A program made the position numbers and the translations under genes. A stretch of 64,000 nt of DNA from Cyclobacteriaceae bacterium (GTDB lineage Bacteria > Bacteroidota > Bacteroidia > Cytophagales > Cyclobacteriaceae), in the NCBI GenBank assembly GCA_012033595.1, contig JAAUQL010000009.1, positions 18,704 through 82,703 of the forward strand. The letters run 5' to 3'. This document shows, piece after piece, positions 17,889-28,523 of this stretch (within the stretch, counting starts at the first letter, position 1; every line of letters begins with the position of its first letter). The notes under the pieces are model-generated. The model had not been told where the DNA came from. It ran no database searches and was given only the letters and a program-made list of their open reading frames with translations.

Positions 17889-18872
17889 ATGGTAAATCTG
17901 GCCACAAAATACATGGGGTTGAATTTGAAAAACCCGATCATCGTTTCGAGTTGTAGCCTTACGCACAGCGCAGATGGTGTGAAGCGATGTGCCGATGCCG
18001 GTGCCGGTGCAGTGGTGCTGAAGTCACTTTTTGAAGAGCAGATCAATGCAGATGTGAAAGCGCTGGCCAACAGCACGGTTACTCAATTTCATGCTGAAGA
18101 GTGGGATTACATCCAGCGTATGGGCCTCGATATGAATGCCGACGAATACCTCACCATTATTGAGGAGTCGAAGGCGAGAGTGGATATACCGGTAATCGCC
18201 AGTCTCAACTGCATATCGGGCGACCGATGGACGGAATTTGCCAAATATATTGAAAAAGTTGGGGCTGATGCCATAGAACTCAATATCGCCGTAATGCCCC
18301 GGGAGTTTGATGAAGACCCGGAAAAAATCGAAAAGCATATCTACAGCATAATTTCGAATGTAAAAAAGGAGGTGAATATCCCGATCGCCGTCAAGTTGGG
18401 GCCCTACTTCACTTCAATGCCAAGAGTGGCCAAAGGTGCCCGCAAAGCCGGTGCTTCGGGATTGGTGCTCTTTAATCGCTTTTACCAAACCGATATCGAC
18501 ATCAACAAGCTGTCGCACGAATCCAAAAACAAATACAGCAGTCCGGCCGAAATGTCAAACACGCTGCGTTGGATATCACTGTTGTACCAACAGGTCGGTT
18601 GCTCGCTGGTGGGCAACACGGGCATTCACGACGGGGAAGCGGTGATCAAGCAATTGCTGGTCGGCGCCAAAGCGGTGGAGATTTGCTCCACCTTGTTTGT
18701 GAATGGCATGGGTCAGATCAACCTGATGCTGGAAGATTTGTCGTATTGGATGCAGGAGCATGGCTACGAAACCATTGACGACTTCCGTGGGCGCATGAGC
18801 CACAAAAATTCCAAACAACCTGAATACTTCGAAAGGCAACAATACATCAGGGCACTGGTAGGGGTTGATTGA
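17889..18872 (+). CDS. Dihydroorotate-dehydrogenase-like FMN protein
   Basis: A 327-residue TIM-barrel flavoprotein of the DHODH / dihydropyrimidine-dehydrogenase PreA type. Visible elements are the N-terminal LATKYMGLNLKNPIIVSS, GAVVLKSLFEEQI, the substrate loop SLNCISG, KLGPYFTSM, and the FMN phosphate segment GNTGIHDGEAVIKQLLVGA. The C-terminus RMSHKNSKQPEYFERQQYIRAL is typical of the DHODH-like subgroup and not of PyrD, so its substrate is uncertain. It stands 120 bases after rnfA on the same strand and may share its electron carriers; there is no Fe-S motif. Confidence 0.82.
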   Translation: MVNLATKYMGLNLKNPIIVSSCSLTHSADGVKRCADAGAGAVVLKSLFEEQINADVKALANSTVTQFHAEEWDYIQRMGLDMNADEYLTIIEESKARVDIPVIASLNCISGDRWTEFAKYIEKVGADAIELNIAVMPREFDEDPEKIEKHIYSIISNVKKEVNIPIAVKLGPYFTSMPRVAKGARKAGASGLVLFNRFYQTDIDINKLSHESKNKYSSPAEMSNTLRWISLLYQQVGCSLVGNTGIHDGEAVIKQLLVGAKAVEICSTLFVNGMGQINLMLEDLSYWMQEHGYETIDDFRGRMSHKNSKQPEYFERQQYIRALVGVD

Positions 18873-19047
18873 GAATGGATTTTTGATTGTAAGGCAGGGT
18901 ATTAATAAGCTTTATCGTGTGAATAGTTATACATGCCCTTCTCCTCTTTATTGCATAGCTGTGTTTTTGTATTGGCGGCCATTCTATTCGTGTTTTTCGG
19001 CTGATTAGATTAGTATCAAATAACCGAAAAGCTAAGGTTGAAAAACA

Positions 19048-20369
19048 CTAAGGCTTGATAGCAGTAACCCGCCAGATGGCATTACCCACATCGTCAGCCA
19101 CCAGCAAGGCACCATACTTATCATTCACAACTCCCACAGGCCGACCCATTGCATCACCATTTTCCAGGACAAAACCTGTCAGGACGTTGATCGATTCCCC
19201 GGCCGGACTCCCTCGGCAAACGGCACAAAAATGACTTTATATCCACTGCGCGGTTTGCGGTTCCATGAGCCATGTTGGCCTATAAACATTCCATTTTCGA
19301 ATCGGGCAGGCAGCGCAGTACCTTGCGAAGAAGCGAGGCCAAGGGAGGCCGTGTGCGATCCCAGGGCATAATCGGGCACCACCGCCTTGGACACCAAGTC
19401 CAGATTCTGTGGCTTTACACGGGCATCGAGGATAGAGCCAAAATAGCTGTATGGCCAGCCATAAAAAGCACCTTCCTGAACGGAAGTCATGTAATCAGGC
19501 ACCAGGTCATTGCCCAGTTCATCACGTTCGTTTACTGCTACCCAAAGTGCGTTGGTATGTGGCTCCCACGCCATACCTACAGGGTTTCTCAGGCCGGAAG
19601 CAAAAATTCGGTAGCTGCCTGTTTGCGGATTAACTTCCAATATAGCTGCGCGCTCTTTTTCTGCATCCATACCCCTCTCGCCCACGTTGCTATTAGATCC
19701 AACACCTACATACAATTTTGAGCCATCGGGAGAAGCCACAAGACTTTTGGTCCAATGGCGGTTGATCGGCCCGGCCGGAAGATCCGTGACTTTAGTGGCC
19801 TGCGCAGTTATTTCTGTTTGCCCTGCTGCATAAGGGAAGCTTACCAGTGCATCGGTATTGGCCACATAAAATTGGGTACCAACCAGCGCCATGCCAAAGG
19901 GGGAGTTCAGCCCCGACAAGAATATTTTTCTAATTTCTGCAATACCATCGCCGTCAGCATCGCGCAGTAAGGTAATTCGATTCGCACTCGGTACCGCTCC
20001 ACCGGCTTTTTTCTGAAAAAGTTTAAACAACCAACCTTTAATTCCCTTTCCATTTTTTGGCCTTTTGGGGGCATTGGTCTCTGCCACCAGCACGTCACCA
20101 TTTGGGAGGACATACAGCCAGCGCGGGTGGTCGAGATCACGGGCAAATGCATTGACTTCCAAACCCTCTGCCGCTACTGGTTTATGGTCATCTTTCCAGC
20201 CTTTGGCATCTACAACGTTTACCATCGGAATCAGCGATGTTTTGGGCGCTGGCAGCACCGGATTTTTGCCTATGCCGCTCGAAATCGGGAGGTGCTTTTT
20301 GCTGGCACACCCAACAAACCCTGCTATCAGTAGCGATAGTAATAAATATTGAAAGCTTGAGTAAATCAT
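19048..20369 (-). CDS. Lipoprotein of the sorbosone/glucose dehydrogenase beta-propeller family (frameshift near C-terminus)
   Basis: About 440 residues. The lipoprotein signal ([12 protein letters not shown]) begins at ATG 20369, which has an AAGGA-type ribosome site; an upstream in-frame ATG at 20429 would mask the signal. The body has repeated beta-propeller blades with [57 protein letters not shown], and GWPYSYFG, as in PQQ-dependent sugar dehydrogenase-like proteins. The frame breaks near 19208-19212. With one added base the protein continues as [17 protein letters not shown] and ends at 19048 with IWRVTAIKP. It probably oxidises or binds a sugar at the outer face of the periplasm; PQQ dependence is not shown. 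Confidence 0.85.
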
Positions 20370-21117
20370 TTTAAATTCCTTTGGCGTCTTCAAAAAGTTT
20401 AGCTGGTCGTTTTTTGATTTGCTGATCAAAATACACCTGTATCTTTTTTTATGTTAAACAAAACTATTAAAAAATTATTTTTTGGCTGGATCAACTTTAA
20501 AATTGTTCCAAGCAAAAAAGTAGTTATTGCCGGAGTACACGCCCCGGTTCTCTGATTTCTTATTTTAGTTTTTAATTAAAAAATTAAATAAGGATTATAA
20601 TATAGAAATATTGCAAATGCTAAGTCAAGCAGATGGAGCATTATGGAGATTGGGCATGTGATATTGATATACAAAAAATTGGGGAGTTGTCAGGTGCAAA
20701 ACCGACAGTGATATGTTGTTCTTTGATGATATTTGCCCTCAGGCATGTCCAAATTGTACTGCCCGGTAACGAAATTTGGAGTAAGCCATGTTTTTGGGCA
20801 ATATGGATATTCGCTTCATGAAAATGAAGTATTTTGGATGGACAGATGAGCATTTGAAGCGAAAATGATACGAAATACTGTTAAAAAAGCTATCCACCTT
20901 TCGGCGGATTTAATTCAACACGCAGGAGACGTAAACCGGGCGGTGAAGGTAAATCCAACTTTTGTACATTTACTAAAAAATTGTAACGTTTTGATACGTT
21001 TGAGCATTGATTTGCCGGCATACATATATTGCCACCGATGTGTAAAAGCAAATTGCTCAATATTGCTTTCAAAGAATCTATTATTCAGGAAATGATTTAA
21101 ACGAAATTAAAAATAAT
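20370..21117. other. AT-rich spacer before the GH78-like gene
   Basis: No supported gene. It is markedly AT-rich and includes a near-random 62-codon open frame at 20633-20821 with no recognisable family. On the minus strand a TAGTTTTG box at 20466-20459 could be the -7 element of the lipoprotein gene. The same base composition continues into the rhamnosidase gene, hinting that both were acquired together. Confidence 0.4.
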
Positions 21118-23504
21118 ATGAAAATTAAATGCAAACTTTTTTTACTACTAGTTTTAAGCACTTTTTGGCACACTCAAATATTTGCTCAACATGCTACTGA
21201 GATATCTCCAAAATTGGTTCGTGAAAAGTGGGATGCTAAATGGATAGCTCATCCACGAAGTAATGAACAATTTGGCGTGTATAATTTTCGTAAAGCATTC
21301 GAGCTAAAACAGGCACCCAAAAAATTCATTATTCACATATCTGCCGATAACAGGTATTGGTTATACATAAATGGAAAACGCATCTGTACAGGTCCTGCAA
21401 AAGGCGATGTTGCCAATTGGAATTTTGAGAGTTTGGAAATATCAGGTCATTTAAGAAAAGGAACTAATGTTTTGGCTGTTACTGTATGGAATCAAGGAGA
21501 TTACAGGGCGGCATGGCAACAGACTTATAAAACAGGATTGGTGGTACAGGGAAACTCATCGGTCGAAGCCATTTTAAATACAAATGAGACGTGGAAGGTG
21601 GCTGAAAATAACGCATACTACCCGTTGTACGATGGGTATAAATTCATAGGAGCCAGAGAGGCATTTTTGCAGTAAAATTTCCATTTGGATGGGAAAAACC
21701 AGATGCTGATGAGAGTTATTTTGTCAAGGCTGTTGTGTCGGAAGATGCAGTTCCTTCGGGGTTTAGCGGTAATTATGCCAGAAAACTGATTCAAAGTACC
21801 ATTCCATTACCCGAAGAAAAACATCAGCGTTTTGCCTCGATAAGGAAAATGGAAAACATTAATTATTCAGACAATTTTATTAAAGGAAACGGAGATTTAG
21901 AAATATATCCCTGGGGGAAGATAACAATCTTAATTGACCAGGAACATCTGACAACCGCTTATCCCGAGTTATTGTTGAGTGGCGGGAAAGGTTCAAGAAT
22001 AACTCTAACCTATATGGAAGCCCCATTTATCGACGTTGACAAGGAATATAAAGGCAACAGAAATGAAATAGAAGGAAAAAAGATTCATGGCTATTTTGAC
22101 ATAATTTATCCAAACGGTGATAGCAATATCCTTTATCGCCCCTTGTATTACCGGACATTTCGCTATGTGCAAGTTGACATTGAAAACTACCTTCAACCAC
22201 TCATTATCCACGATTTTTCTTCAAAGTTTACAGGGTATCCTTTTAAAAAAATAGCACACTTTCAAAGCAGTGATTCCACACTAGCAGATATATGGAATAC
22301 TGGTTGGCGTACTGCCAGACTATGCGCTTACGACAGCTATATGGACTGCCCGTACTATGAACAGCTACAGTATATTGGCGATACCCGCATTCAGGCATTA
22401 ATTTCATTATATATGACGGGAGATGACCGTTTGATGAGAAATGCTATTAGTCAATTTCATAATTCACAAATTGATGAGGGGCTTACTCAAAGTCGCTATC
22501 CTGGCATTTTTAAGCAGGTAATACCTCCTTTCTCCTTGTTTTGGACACTAATGGTTCACGATTATTGGATGCATAAACAAGATGATGCATTTGTTAAGCA
22601 ATTTCTCAAGGGGATTTTAGACGTTTTGGAATGGCATAAAAGCAAGATTGATGAGGAATCGGGTATGTTGGGCAAGTTGGATTTCTGGAATTTTGTTGAC
22701 TGGCCAAAAGAATGGCCATGGCTGGGTTACGATGAGGTTAGTGGACTGCCCAAGGGTTCGAGCAATGGTAATTCCGCTATTCATACCTTACAATATGTTT
22801 ATGCCATCAATCAATTAGTTGAGATGTTTGATGCTTTTGGTATGTCTGAAGAGGCAAATGAGTATAAAAAAATTGCCTCGTCACTAAAGGAGAATACCTA
22901 CCGACTATGTTGGGACAACCAAAGAATGATGATGGCTAGCTTACCTAATAAAAACGAATTTAGCCAGCATGCAAATGTTTTGTCTGTTCTATCCGGAATC
23001 CCTGATAATATTGATGCAAAAGATTTATTGACACGCACAATTAATGACACAAGCCTTGTTGAATGTACGGTGTATTACCGGTTTTATTTAAACCAAGCAT
23101 TGAGGCAGGCAGGGATGGGGGATAAATACATTGAAATGTTAAGTCCCTGGCGAGATATGTTGTCGATTGGTCTAACCACTTTTGCCGAAAAACCTGAGCC
23201 AAGCCGGTCTGATTGCCATGCATGGAGCGCCAGTCCAAATTATGATTTACTAGCCACCGTTTTAGGGGTGCGGCCAGGGAGTCCCGGTTTTAAGACAGTA
23301 AAGATTGAACCGCACCTGGGAGCACTTTCATTTGCTAAAGGGAAGGTGCCTTGTCCACAAGGTATAATTGAGATTAAAATTGAAAGGCAAAATGAAAAAA
23401 AGATGGAAGCCCTTATTAAAATTCCTAAAGGGATGCATGGCACATTTTTATGGAATGGAGAGCTAATCCCTATTTCGGAAGGAGAGCAGATAGTTACGAG
23501 ATAA
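21118..23504 (+). CDS. GH78-like alpha-L-rhamnosidase (one-base frameshift)
   Basis: About 795 residues. A signal peptide (1-22, ending IFAQ) is followed by a carbohydrate-binding jelly-roll (FVYNFRKAFEL-like, ISADNRYWLYINGKRI about 78-93). Then come the rhamnosidase N-terminal beta domains and the six-hairpin catalytic barrel (YDSYMDCPYYEQLQYIGDTRIQ, WNFVDWPKEWPW). The end is the family C-terminal beta domain (PSRSDCHAWSASPNYDLLATVLG). The frame breaks in a T5 run at 21664-21668; one extra T gives EAFFAVKFPFGWEKPDAD. It would remove terminal L-rhamnose from pectic or other glycans. The gene is richer in A/T than neighbours, consistent with horizontal gain. Confidence 0.84.
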
Positions 23505-24299
23505 AAGAAAGTGCGACAATGTCAATCTATAATAAGCGGTATAAAATACAGAAGTTTAGGTAGTTATGCATAAAACATCACTCGCATCAAAGGTCGTTGC
23601 ACCTTGATATTAAGGGAGCTCTAATTGCCCAATTTCATGCCGCTGAGCGTTGTGGGCATGCCGATCACGATAACAAGCAACCGAATAATGATTGAATAAC
23701 AGGAATCGTATTCAAATGCAAAGGAAATATTTGGTACTCCCAATGATTGAGCAGATTTCATTTTGGCTTCTCTCTGGTCTGGCTCCGCTTGCTGCATTTT
23801 CGCCGGTATTGACCACCGTTACTTCAAAATATTGCTACTCTACTTCATAGATCAATTCTTGTTCACTTAGTCCATCTATGGAACTGAAATAAATGACAGC
23901 GGAGGCGATGGCTGCCAACGCAATAGCCGAAATGATGATGCTCTTTTTTATGTTATGGGTTTATAATACCATTCAGACCTGAGCCCGAAACAAAAAAATG
24001 TCTGGAGAGCCAAATGGTAATAAGGAACAGATATGGTCAAATTTACTCAAATACCAGATGCCTGGCAATGAGTGGAAAGTAGAAAATGGACTAACTATAA
24101 TAGCCCAAAAATGGAAACAGACGGTATAAAACCGCCTGTTTACCCTATCAAATGAAGAGGAGTATCCTTCAACCTGTTAATTGAAGGATAAAATAAGGTA
24201 AACAAGCAAAGGATCGGGATTTATTTTACCTCTAACTAATTAAATCTGATTTCTGAAACAAATTAAGAAATTGATCGCCTTGCTTGTTACCTTATATCT
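23505..24299. other. Spacer of about 800 bases between rhamnosidase and sulfur operon
   Basis: Apart from the possible adaptor relic on the minus strand I see no gene. The last 300 bases are AT-rich without a clear hairpin terminator for either flanking gene. Confidence 0.4.
23620..23951 (-). pseudogene. Possible relic of a HlyD-family efflux adaptor gene
   Basis: Reading leftward from 23951 the frame gives KKSIIISAIALAAIASAV, then YFSSIDGLSEQELIYEVE. That is a signal-anchor like the N-terminus of Bacteroidota periplasmic adaptor proteins. It runs into a TAG (23837-23835) and then EVTVVNTGE, which matches the usual adaptor wording. The start codon is ATA and the frame then scrambles. I read this as a decayed fragment of a transporter adaptor; the family match is from memory of the motif only, so this is tentative. 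Nothing else is supported in 23505-24299. Confidence 0.35.
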
Positions 24300-25007
24300 T
24301 TATAGATGCAGCCCGCATTCGGTTTTTACCGTTTGAGCCCACCTGCCTTTTCTTTTTTTTCCTTTCAATGTACAATGTTTACACCCTATCGATTCATAGC
24401 CTAGAGGTTTGAGCGGATGCATTGGCAAATTGTTTTTTTCTATTACACCAAGAGCCTCTTCTTCGCTCACATCAAGGATAGGGTAAAACTTGATGACCCC
24501 CTTTTTTACTTCAAAAATATTCAGATTTTCCCTGTGGCTGCTTTGCCAGGACATCAATCCTGAAATCCAAACTTCATACTTGTCGCGGATTTTTTCAAAA
24601 GGTTCCACCTTGTTTATATGGCAACATTGGTCAGGGTCGTAACGCCACAATTCACCTATTCTGGAATATTCGTTTTGATCTATATCCGGTGTAATGCTAA
24701 TTACATTTAGGTCGAACAAGTTAGTAAGTTTTTCTTTATAATCCAGCGTTTCCTGGAAATGATATGTAGTATCGATGAAATGAACCGGTTGTTTGATGCC
24801 CGCCTGGTGAAAAAGAAACAATTGGTAAACTGCCGTTGTGCCAAATGAGGAAGTCAACAATACCTTGTCAAAATCTTTGTAGATCTCCTGTATTCGCTCC
24901 ACCGGGGTGAGCTTTTTGTACTTTTCGTTCAGCTCGTCCAAATCAGGTTCTGATCCGGTCGCTGAGGTATATTTGGCGGGTACGTTATCTTGCAGTGCTG
25001 CTGGCAT
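24300..25007 (-). CDS. cysH: Adenylyl-sulfate reductase, [4Fe-4S] type (CysH family)
   Basis: A 235-residue enzyme reducing activated sulfate to sulfite. The PP-loop nucleotide part has LLTSSFGTTAVYQL. Two cysteine pairs, CCH (in PDQCCHINK) and CKHC (in SIGCKHCTLKG), bind a [4Fe-4S] cluster, and the C-terminal TECGLH holds the catalytic Cys. The cluster cysteines indicate use of APS, unlike the E. coli PAPS enzyme. Start ATG 25007 directly follows the previous stop by one base; an in-frame ATG at 25061 would extend into the upstream gene. It is the last gene of the siroheme/sulfite operon. No cysDN genes lie here, so APS synthesis must be encoded elsewhere. Confidence 0.9.
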   Translation of the reverse strand: MPAALQDNVPAKYTSATGSEPDLDELNEKYKKLTPVERIQEIYKDFDKVLLTSSFGTTAVYQLFLFHQAGIKQPVHFIDTTYHFQETLDYKEKLTNLFDLNVISITPDIDQNEYSRIGELWRYDPDQCCHINKVEPFEKIRDKYEVWISGLMSWQSSHRENLNIFEVKKGVIKFYPILDVSEEEALGVIEKNNLPMHPLKPLGYESIGCKHCTLKGKKRKGRWAQTVKTECGLHL

Positions 25008-25008
25008 G

Positions 25009-25599
25009 TTACGTCGTTGTTTTTTTTGATAAAAACGAAGCGGTAAGCTCGTTGAGGGCATTTACCTTTAGCTGGAAATCTCCTTTTAGCCCATTGCGAT
25101 AATTGTGCAGGTTGTCGATCAGTTCCTGAAGGTTTTCCGGAAGAACATCTTCGAGAAATTCCCGAAATCGTTTTGCAAAAGTCGGGGACTTGCCGTTGGT
25201 GCTGATGCCGATTTTAAGATCGCCCTTTTGCACCACCGATCCCAGGTAGAAGTCGCAGAGATCTGGTGTATCTGCCACATTGGTCAATATCCGCTTTTTA
25301 CGTGCTTCCACTTTGATGCGCTCATGTAGTTGGCGGTCGTCAGTGGCTAGTATCAGCAGGTCAAACCCCTCCAGATCGCTGGTAAAAAACTTTCGCAACA
25401 GCAGTTTAATGTTGCTGTTTGCTGCGGCAAGTCGCACTATTTCATCACATATGCGGTCGGCTATGATGGTGACCCTGGCTGCAGGGCTGCTTTTGAGCAA
25501 GGCCTCCAACTTTTCCAAACCAACATTGCCCCCACCCACCAGCAGGGTGTGCAGGTTTTCCAGTTTTAGAAATATCGGATAAAGTTTGTTCTGTCCCAT
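25009..25599 (-). CDS. Precorrin-2 dehydrogenase / sirohydrochlorin ferrochelatase (siroheme synthase N-terminal domain)
   Basis: A 196-residue protein equal to the CysG N-terminal (Met8p-like) module. It starts with the NAD-binding LVGGGNVGLEKLEALL (about 20-35), followed by LLILATDDRQLHERI and STNGKSPTFAKRFREFLE. It oxidises precorrin-2 and inserts iron to give siroheme, the cofactor of the sulfite reductase in the same operon. It is separate from the methyltransferase, as in many Bacteroidota, whereas E. coli CysG fuses both. Confidence 0.9.
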   Translation of the reverse strand: MGQNKLYPIFLKLENLHTLLVGGGNVGLEKLEALLKSSPAARVTIIADRICDEIVRLAAANSNIKLLLRKFFTSDLEGFDLLILATDDRQLHERIKVEARKKRILTNVADTPDLCDFYLGSVVQKGDLKIGISTNGKSPTFAKRFREFLEDVLPENLQELIDNLHNYRNGLKGDFQLKVNALNELTASFLSKKTTT

Positions 25600-25607
25600 C
25601 GTGGTTG

Positions 25608-26378
25608 TTATTGGATATATTCACTTAGCAGATGAGCAAAAGCATCTTTTTTAGTATGTCTCACAATTTCGCCAATCACTATGATGGCCGGCGAGCTCAA
25701 ACCCAATATTTTTGCCTCTTCTGAAATCGTAGAAACAGTCCCCAGACCCAACTTTTCGTCAGGCCGGGAACCGTTTTGTACGATAGCTACAGGAGTGTTG
25801 TGTTTGTTCAAATCCCTAAATACGTTCAGGATTTCTTCCAGTTTTTTCATGCCCATCAATATGACTATGGTGGCGCTCGACTGCGCTGCCAGGTGGAGAT
25901 CGTGGGTGAGCCTGCCAGATCGCGTAGTGCCTGTCACCACCCAAAAGCTTTCGGCCACACCCCGATGCGTGAGCGGTATATGCTGCATGGCAGGCACCGC
26001 AAGTGCACTACTGATACCCGGCACAAATGCCGTGGCGATGCCATGGTGTTGAGCCACTTCCATTTCTTCCAGCCCGCGCCCAAAGACGAAAGGGTCGCCG
26101 CCTTTGAGGCGCACTACATGGCCGTGGCTCCTGGTATATTTTACGATAAGGCTGTTTATTTCTTCTTGCTGCGCACTATGCATACCGGCACGCTTGCCCA
26201 CAAATAGCCTGAGCGCCCTGTCGGGCACATACGAAAGCAGAGCCTCATTGACGAGGGCATCGTACAATACCACATCGGCATCGGCAAGGGCTTTGATGGC
26301 TTTTACCGTGATGAGTTCTTCATCGCCGGGGCCTGCTCCTACCAGGGTAAGTTTGGGTATGCGTTCCTTTTGTTCCAT
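25608..26378 (-). CDS. cobA: Uroporphyrinogen-III C-methyltransferase
   Basis: A 256-residue SAM-dependent methylase that makes precorrin-2 for siroheme. Family motifs are LVGAGPGDEELITVKA (about 12-27), VVRLKGGDPFVFGRGLEE, VPGISSALAVPA, PLTHRGVAESFWVVTG, and a late PAIIVIGEIV. It lies between the sulfite reductase (adjoining stop and start) and the precorrin-2 dehydrogenase (8-base gap), so all are probably on one transcript. Confidence 0.94.
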   Translation of the reverse strand: MEQKERIPKLTLVGAGPGDEELITVKAIKALADADVVLYDALVNEALLSYVPDRALRLFVGKRAGMHSAQQEEINSLIVKYTRSHGHVVRLKGGDPFVFGRGLEEMEVAQHHGIATAFVPGISSALAVPAMQHIPLTHRGVAESFWVVTGTTRSGRLTHDLHLAAQSSATIVILMGMKKLEEILNVFRDLNKHNTPVAIVQNGSRPDEKLGLGTVSTISEEAKILGLSSPAIIVIGEIVRHTKKDAFAHLLSEYIQ

Positions 26379-28500
26379 TAAACCGCTTTTTCGGTCTGAC
26401 TTTCCCGCACTTCTTTTATTTGATTTAGAAAGCCCTTCGCCCTTTGATAAAATGTATTGGCAAAATCTTGGTCCGGCTCGTGTTTGTTGATCTGCAACAC
26501 ATGTTCTTTAAAACTGCCTTCTGCGAATTTGAAGGTGCCAGGCTCAACAAATATTCTGTCAAAATCCTGGATCACACTCATTTGAGAGCTGTTTTTAACA
26601 TTTTCGCCCAATAGCATCGCTTTGGCGCTATTCACAAATACGTTGTAGCTGTGGTAGATGGAGTCGGCATAGTTGCCATTTTCCAAGGCCATTGCAGACC
26701 AGCCGAGTTTCTCTTCGGAGTCGAACAGCAAGGTAGAAACCAGGTCGATAATCACTCCCGCGCATTCCCCAACCGCCGTTTCCACAGCAAAATCTTCATT
26801 TTTCCCCAGTCGATATAGTCAGAAGGCGTTACCGTGCTCAATTCTGCAAGCGGTTTCAGCAGGGTGTAAAAATACATTTTACCTTGTCGCTTAAAATAGT
26901 CCTTGTAGTATTCACCATCCAGGCTGTTGCTGTCGTAGTCGTCGAGTAGAGAACGGAGCACTTCCGGTCCTCTTTTGCTGGGCACTTTTATTACCCTGTC
27001 GGCTACTTCACCTTCGCCATCGGTATTGACTCCACCACCGAGCATCACCTGAATAGCAGGCAATACATGCTCGCCATTTTTGATGGAGCTGCCATGCAAT
27101 CCTATGGCCGCCATACCGTGCTGACCGCAAGAATTGGGGCAACCGCTTATTTTAATTTTGATGTCCTGGTTGTGGATCAGATCAGGATACTCGTTTCTGA
27201 TCACGTCTTCCAGGGCTTTGGCTATGCCTGTACTGCTGGAAATACCCAGGTTGCAGGTGTCGGTGCCCGGGCAGGCGGTGATGTCTGCTGTAGAGTCGAA
27301 GCCCGGCTCTGCCAGACCTGCCGCATTCAGTTCGTTGAAGAGCGGCTTCAGCGCTTCTTTGGTAACGAACTTGAGCAAATAGCCTTGGTTGACCGTGACC
27401 CGGATGTCGTTTCCGGCGTATTTCTCGGCAATGTCAGCAAATGTTCTGGCCAGATCAGACGACATGTCGCCCAACAGCAACTTTACATACACGCCGTAGT
27501 AGCCTTTTTGCTTTTGTTCGAACACATTGGTTTGATACCATTGATCAAATTTTTTGACATCGTGCACCTCCACCTGGCCATAGTCCGCATGAGCTGGCAA
27601 AGCAGGAATGGCATCAAAAGACTCATGATCTATTGTGTATGTTTTTACCTTCAGGGCTTTTTGTTCTTCGGCTACCAGTCGCAGCAGTTCTTGAAGCCCC
27701 AGGTCATTCAGTAAAAATTTCAATCGTGCCTTTTGTCTTCGCGCACGCTCACCATAGCGGTCGAAAACACGCAACAGGCCTTCGGTAAAGGGGATAAGTT
27801 GGTCTTCGGGCAAAAAGTCATAGGCCAGTTGCGCCAGGAAGGGCTGGGCTCCCAGCCCACCTCCCACATAAACTTTGAACCCGCGGACTTCTTTGCCATC
27901 GATGGTTTTTATCTTTGGAATTGCGCCCACATCATGTATGAAAGCAAAAGCAGAATCTTCGGTGCTTGACGAAAGGGCGATTTTGAATTTGCGCCCCATT
28001 TCCTGGCAAACGGGATTGCGCAAGAAATATTCGAAAACGGCATGGGCGTATGGGCTTACGTCAAATGGCTCGTTGGGGTCGATGCCAGCTTTGTCTGAGG
28101 CCGTGACGTTGCGAACGGTATTGCCGCAGGCTTCACGGATGGTGATGTTGTCTTGTTCCAGTTTGGCCCATAGTTCCGGCGTTTTATCCAGGCTTACGTA
28201 GTGGATTTGTATGTCCTGCCGGGTAGTAGCGTGCAATTTGCTGCTGGCAAATTCATCGGACAGATCGGCGATTTTTCGCAATTGTCTGAAGGTCATTTTG
28301 CCGTAAGGGATTTTGATGCGGACCATCTGCACCCCGGGTTGTCGCTGGCCATATACCCCCCTGGCCAGGCGAATACTCCTAAATTTCTCATCGTCGATTT
28401 GCAGGTTGCGAAATTGCGATATCTTGTTGGCCAGATCGATAATATCGTTTTCGACCACCGGATTTTCCAAATTTTCTAATTCACTTCTAAAGCTAAGCAT
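26378..28500 (-). CDS. Ferredoxin-type sulfite (or nitrite) reductase fused to a C-terminal HEPN-like domain (frameshift at junction)
   Basis: About 707 residues. The first 570 form a siroheme/[4Fe-4S] reductase. It has duplicated ferredoxin-like domains (SSKLHATTRQDIQIHYV, REACGNTVRNVTA) and the cluster motifs CPGTDTC (C-x5-C) and GCPNSCGQ (C-x3-C). It reduces sulfite to sulfide with electrons from ferredoxin or flavodoxin. The final 135 residues are an all-helical HEPN-like segment (SIYHSYNVFVNSAKAMLL). The frame breaks in a five-T run at 26799-26803. Adding one base joins DYIDWGK to NEDFAVETAVGECAG. Start ATG 28500 gives MLSFRSELEN as in relatives; ATG 28524 lies right against an attenuator-like hairpin. 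The siroheme neighbours favour sulfite as substrate. Confidence 0.88.
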
Positions 28501-28523
28501 GGTTCTTTTGATTTTTTGGGACA

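Noticed and set aside
20633..20853. Open frames on both strands in the spacer before the rhamnosidase
   Set aside because: Neither has a recognisable motif, and both lie in AT-rich DNA without a promoter.
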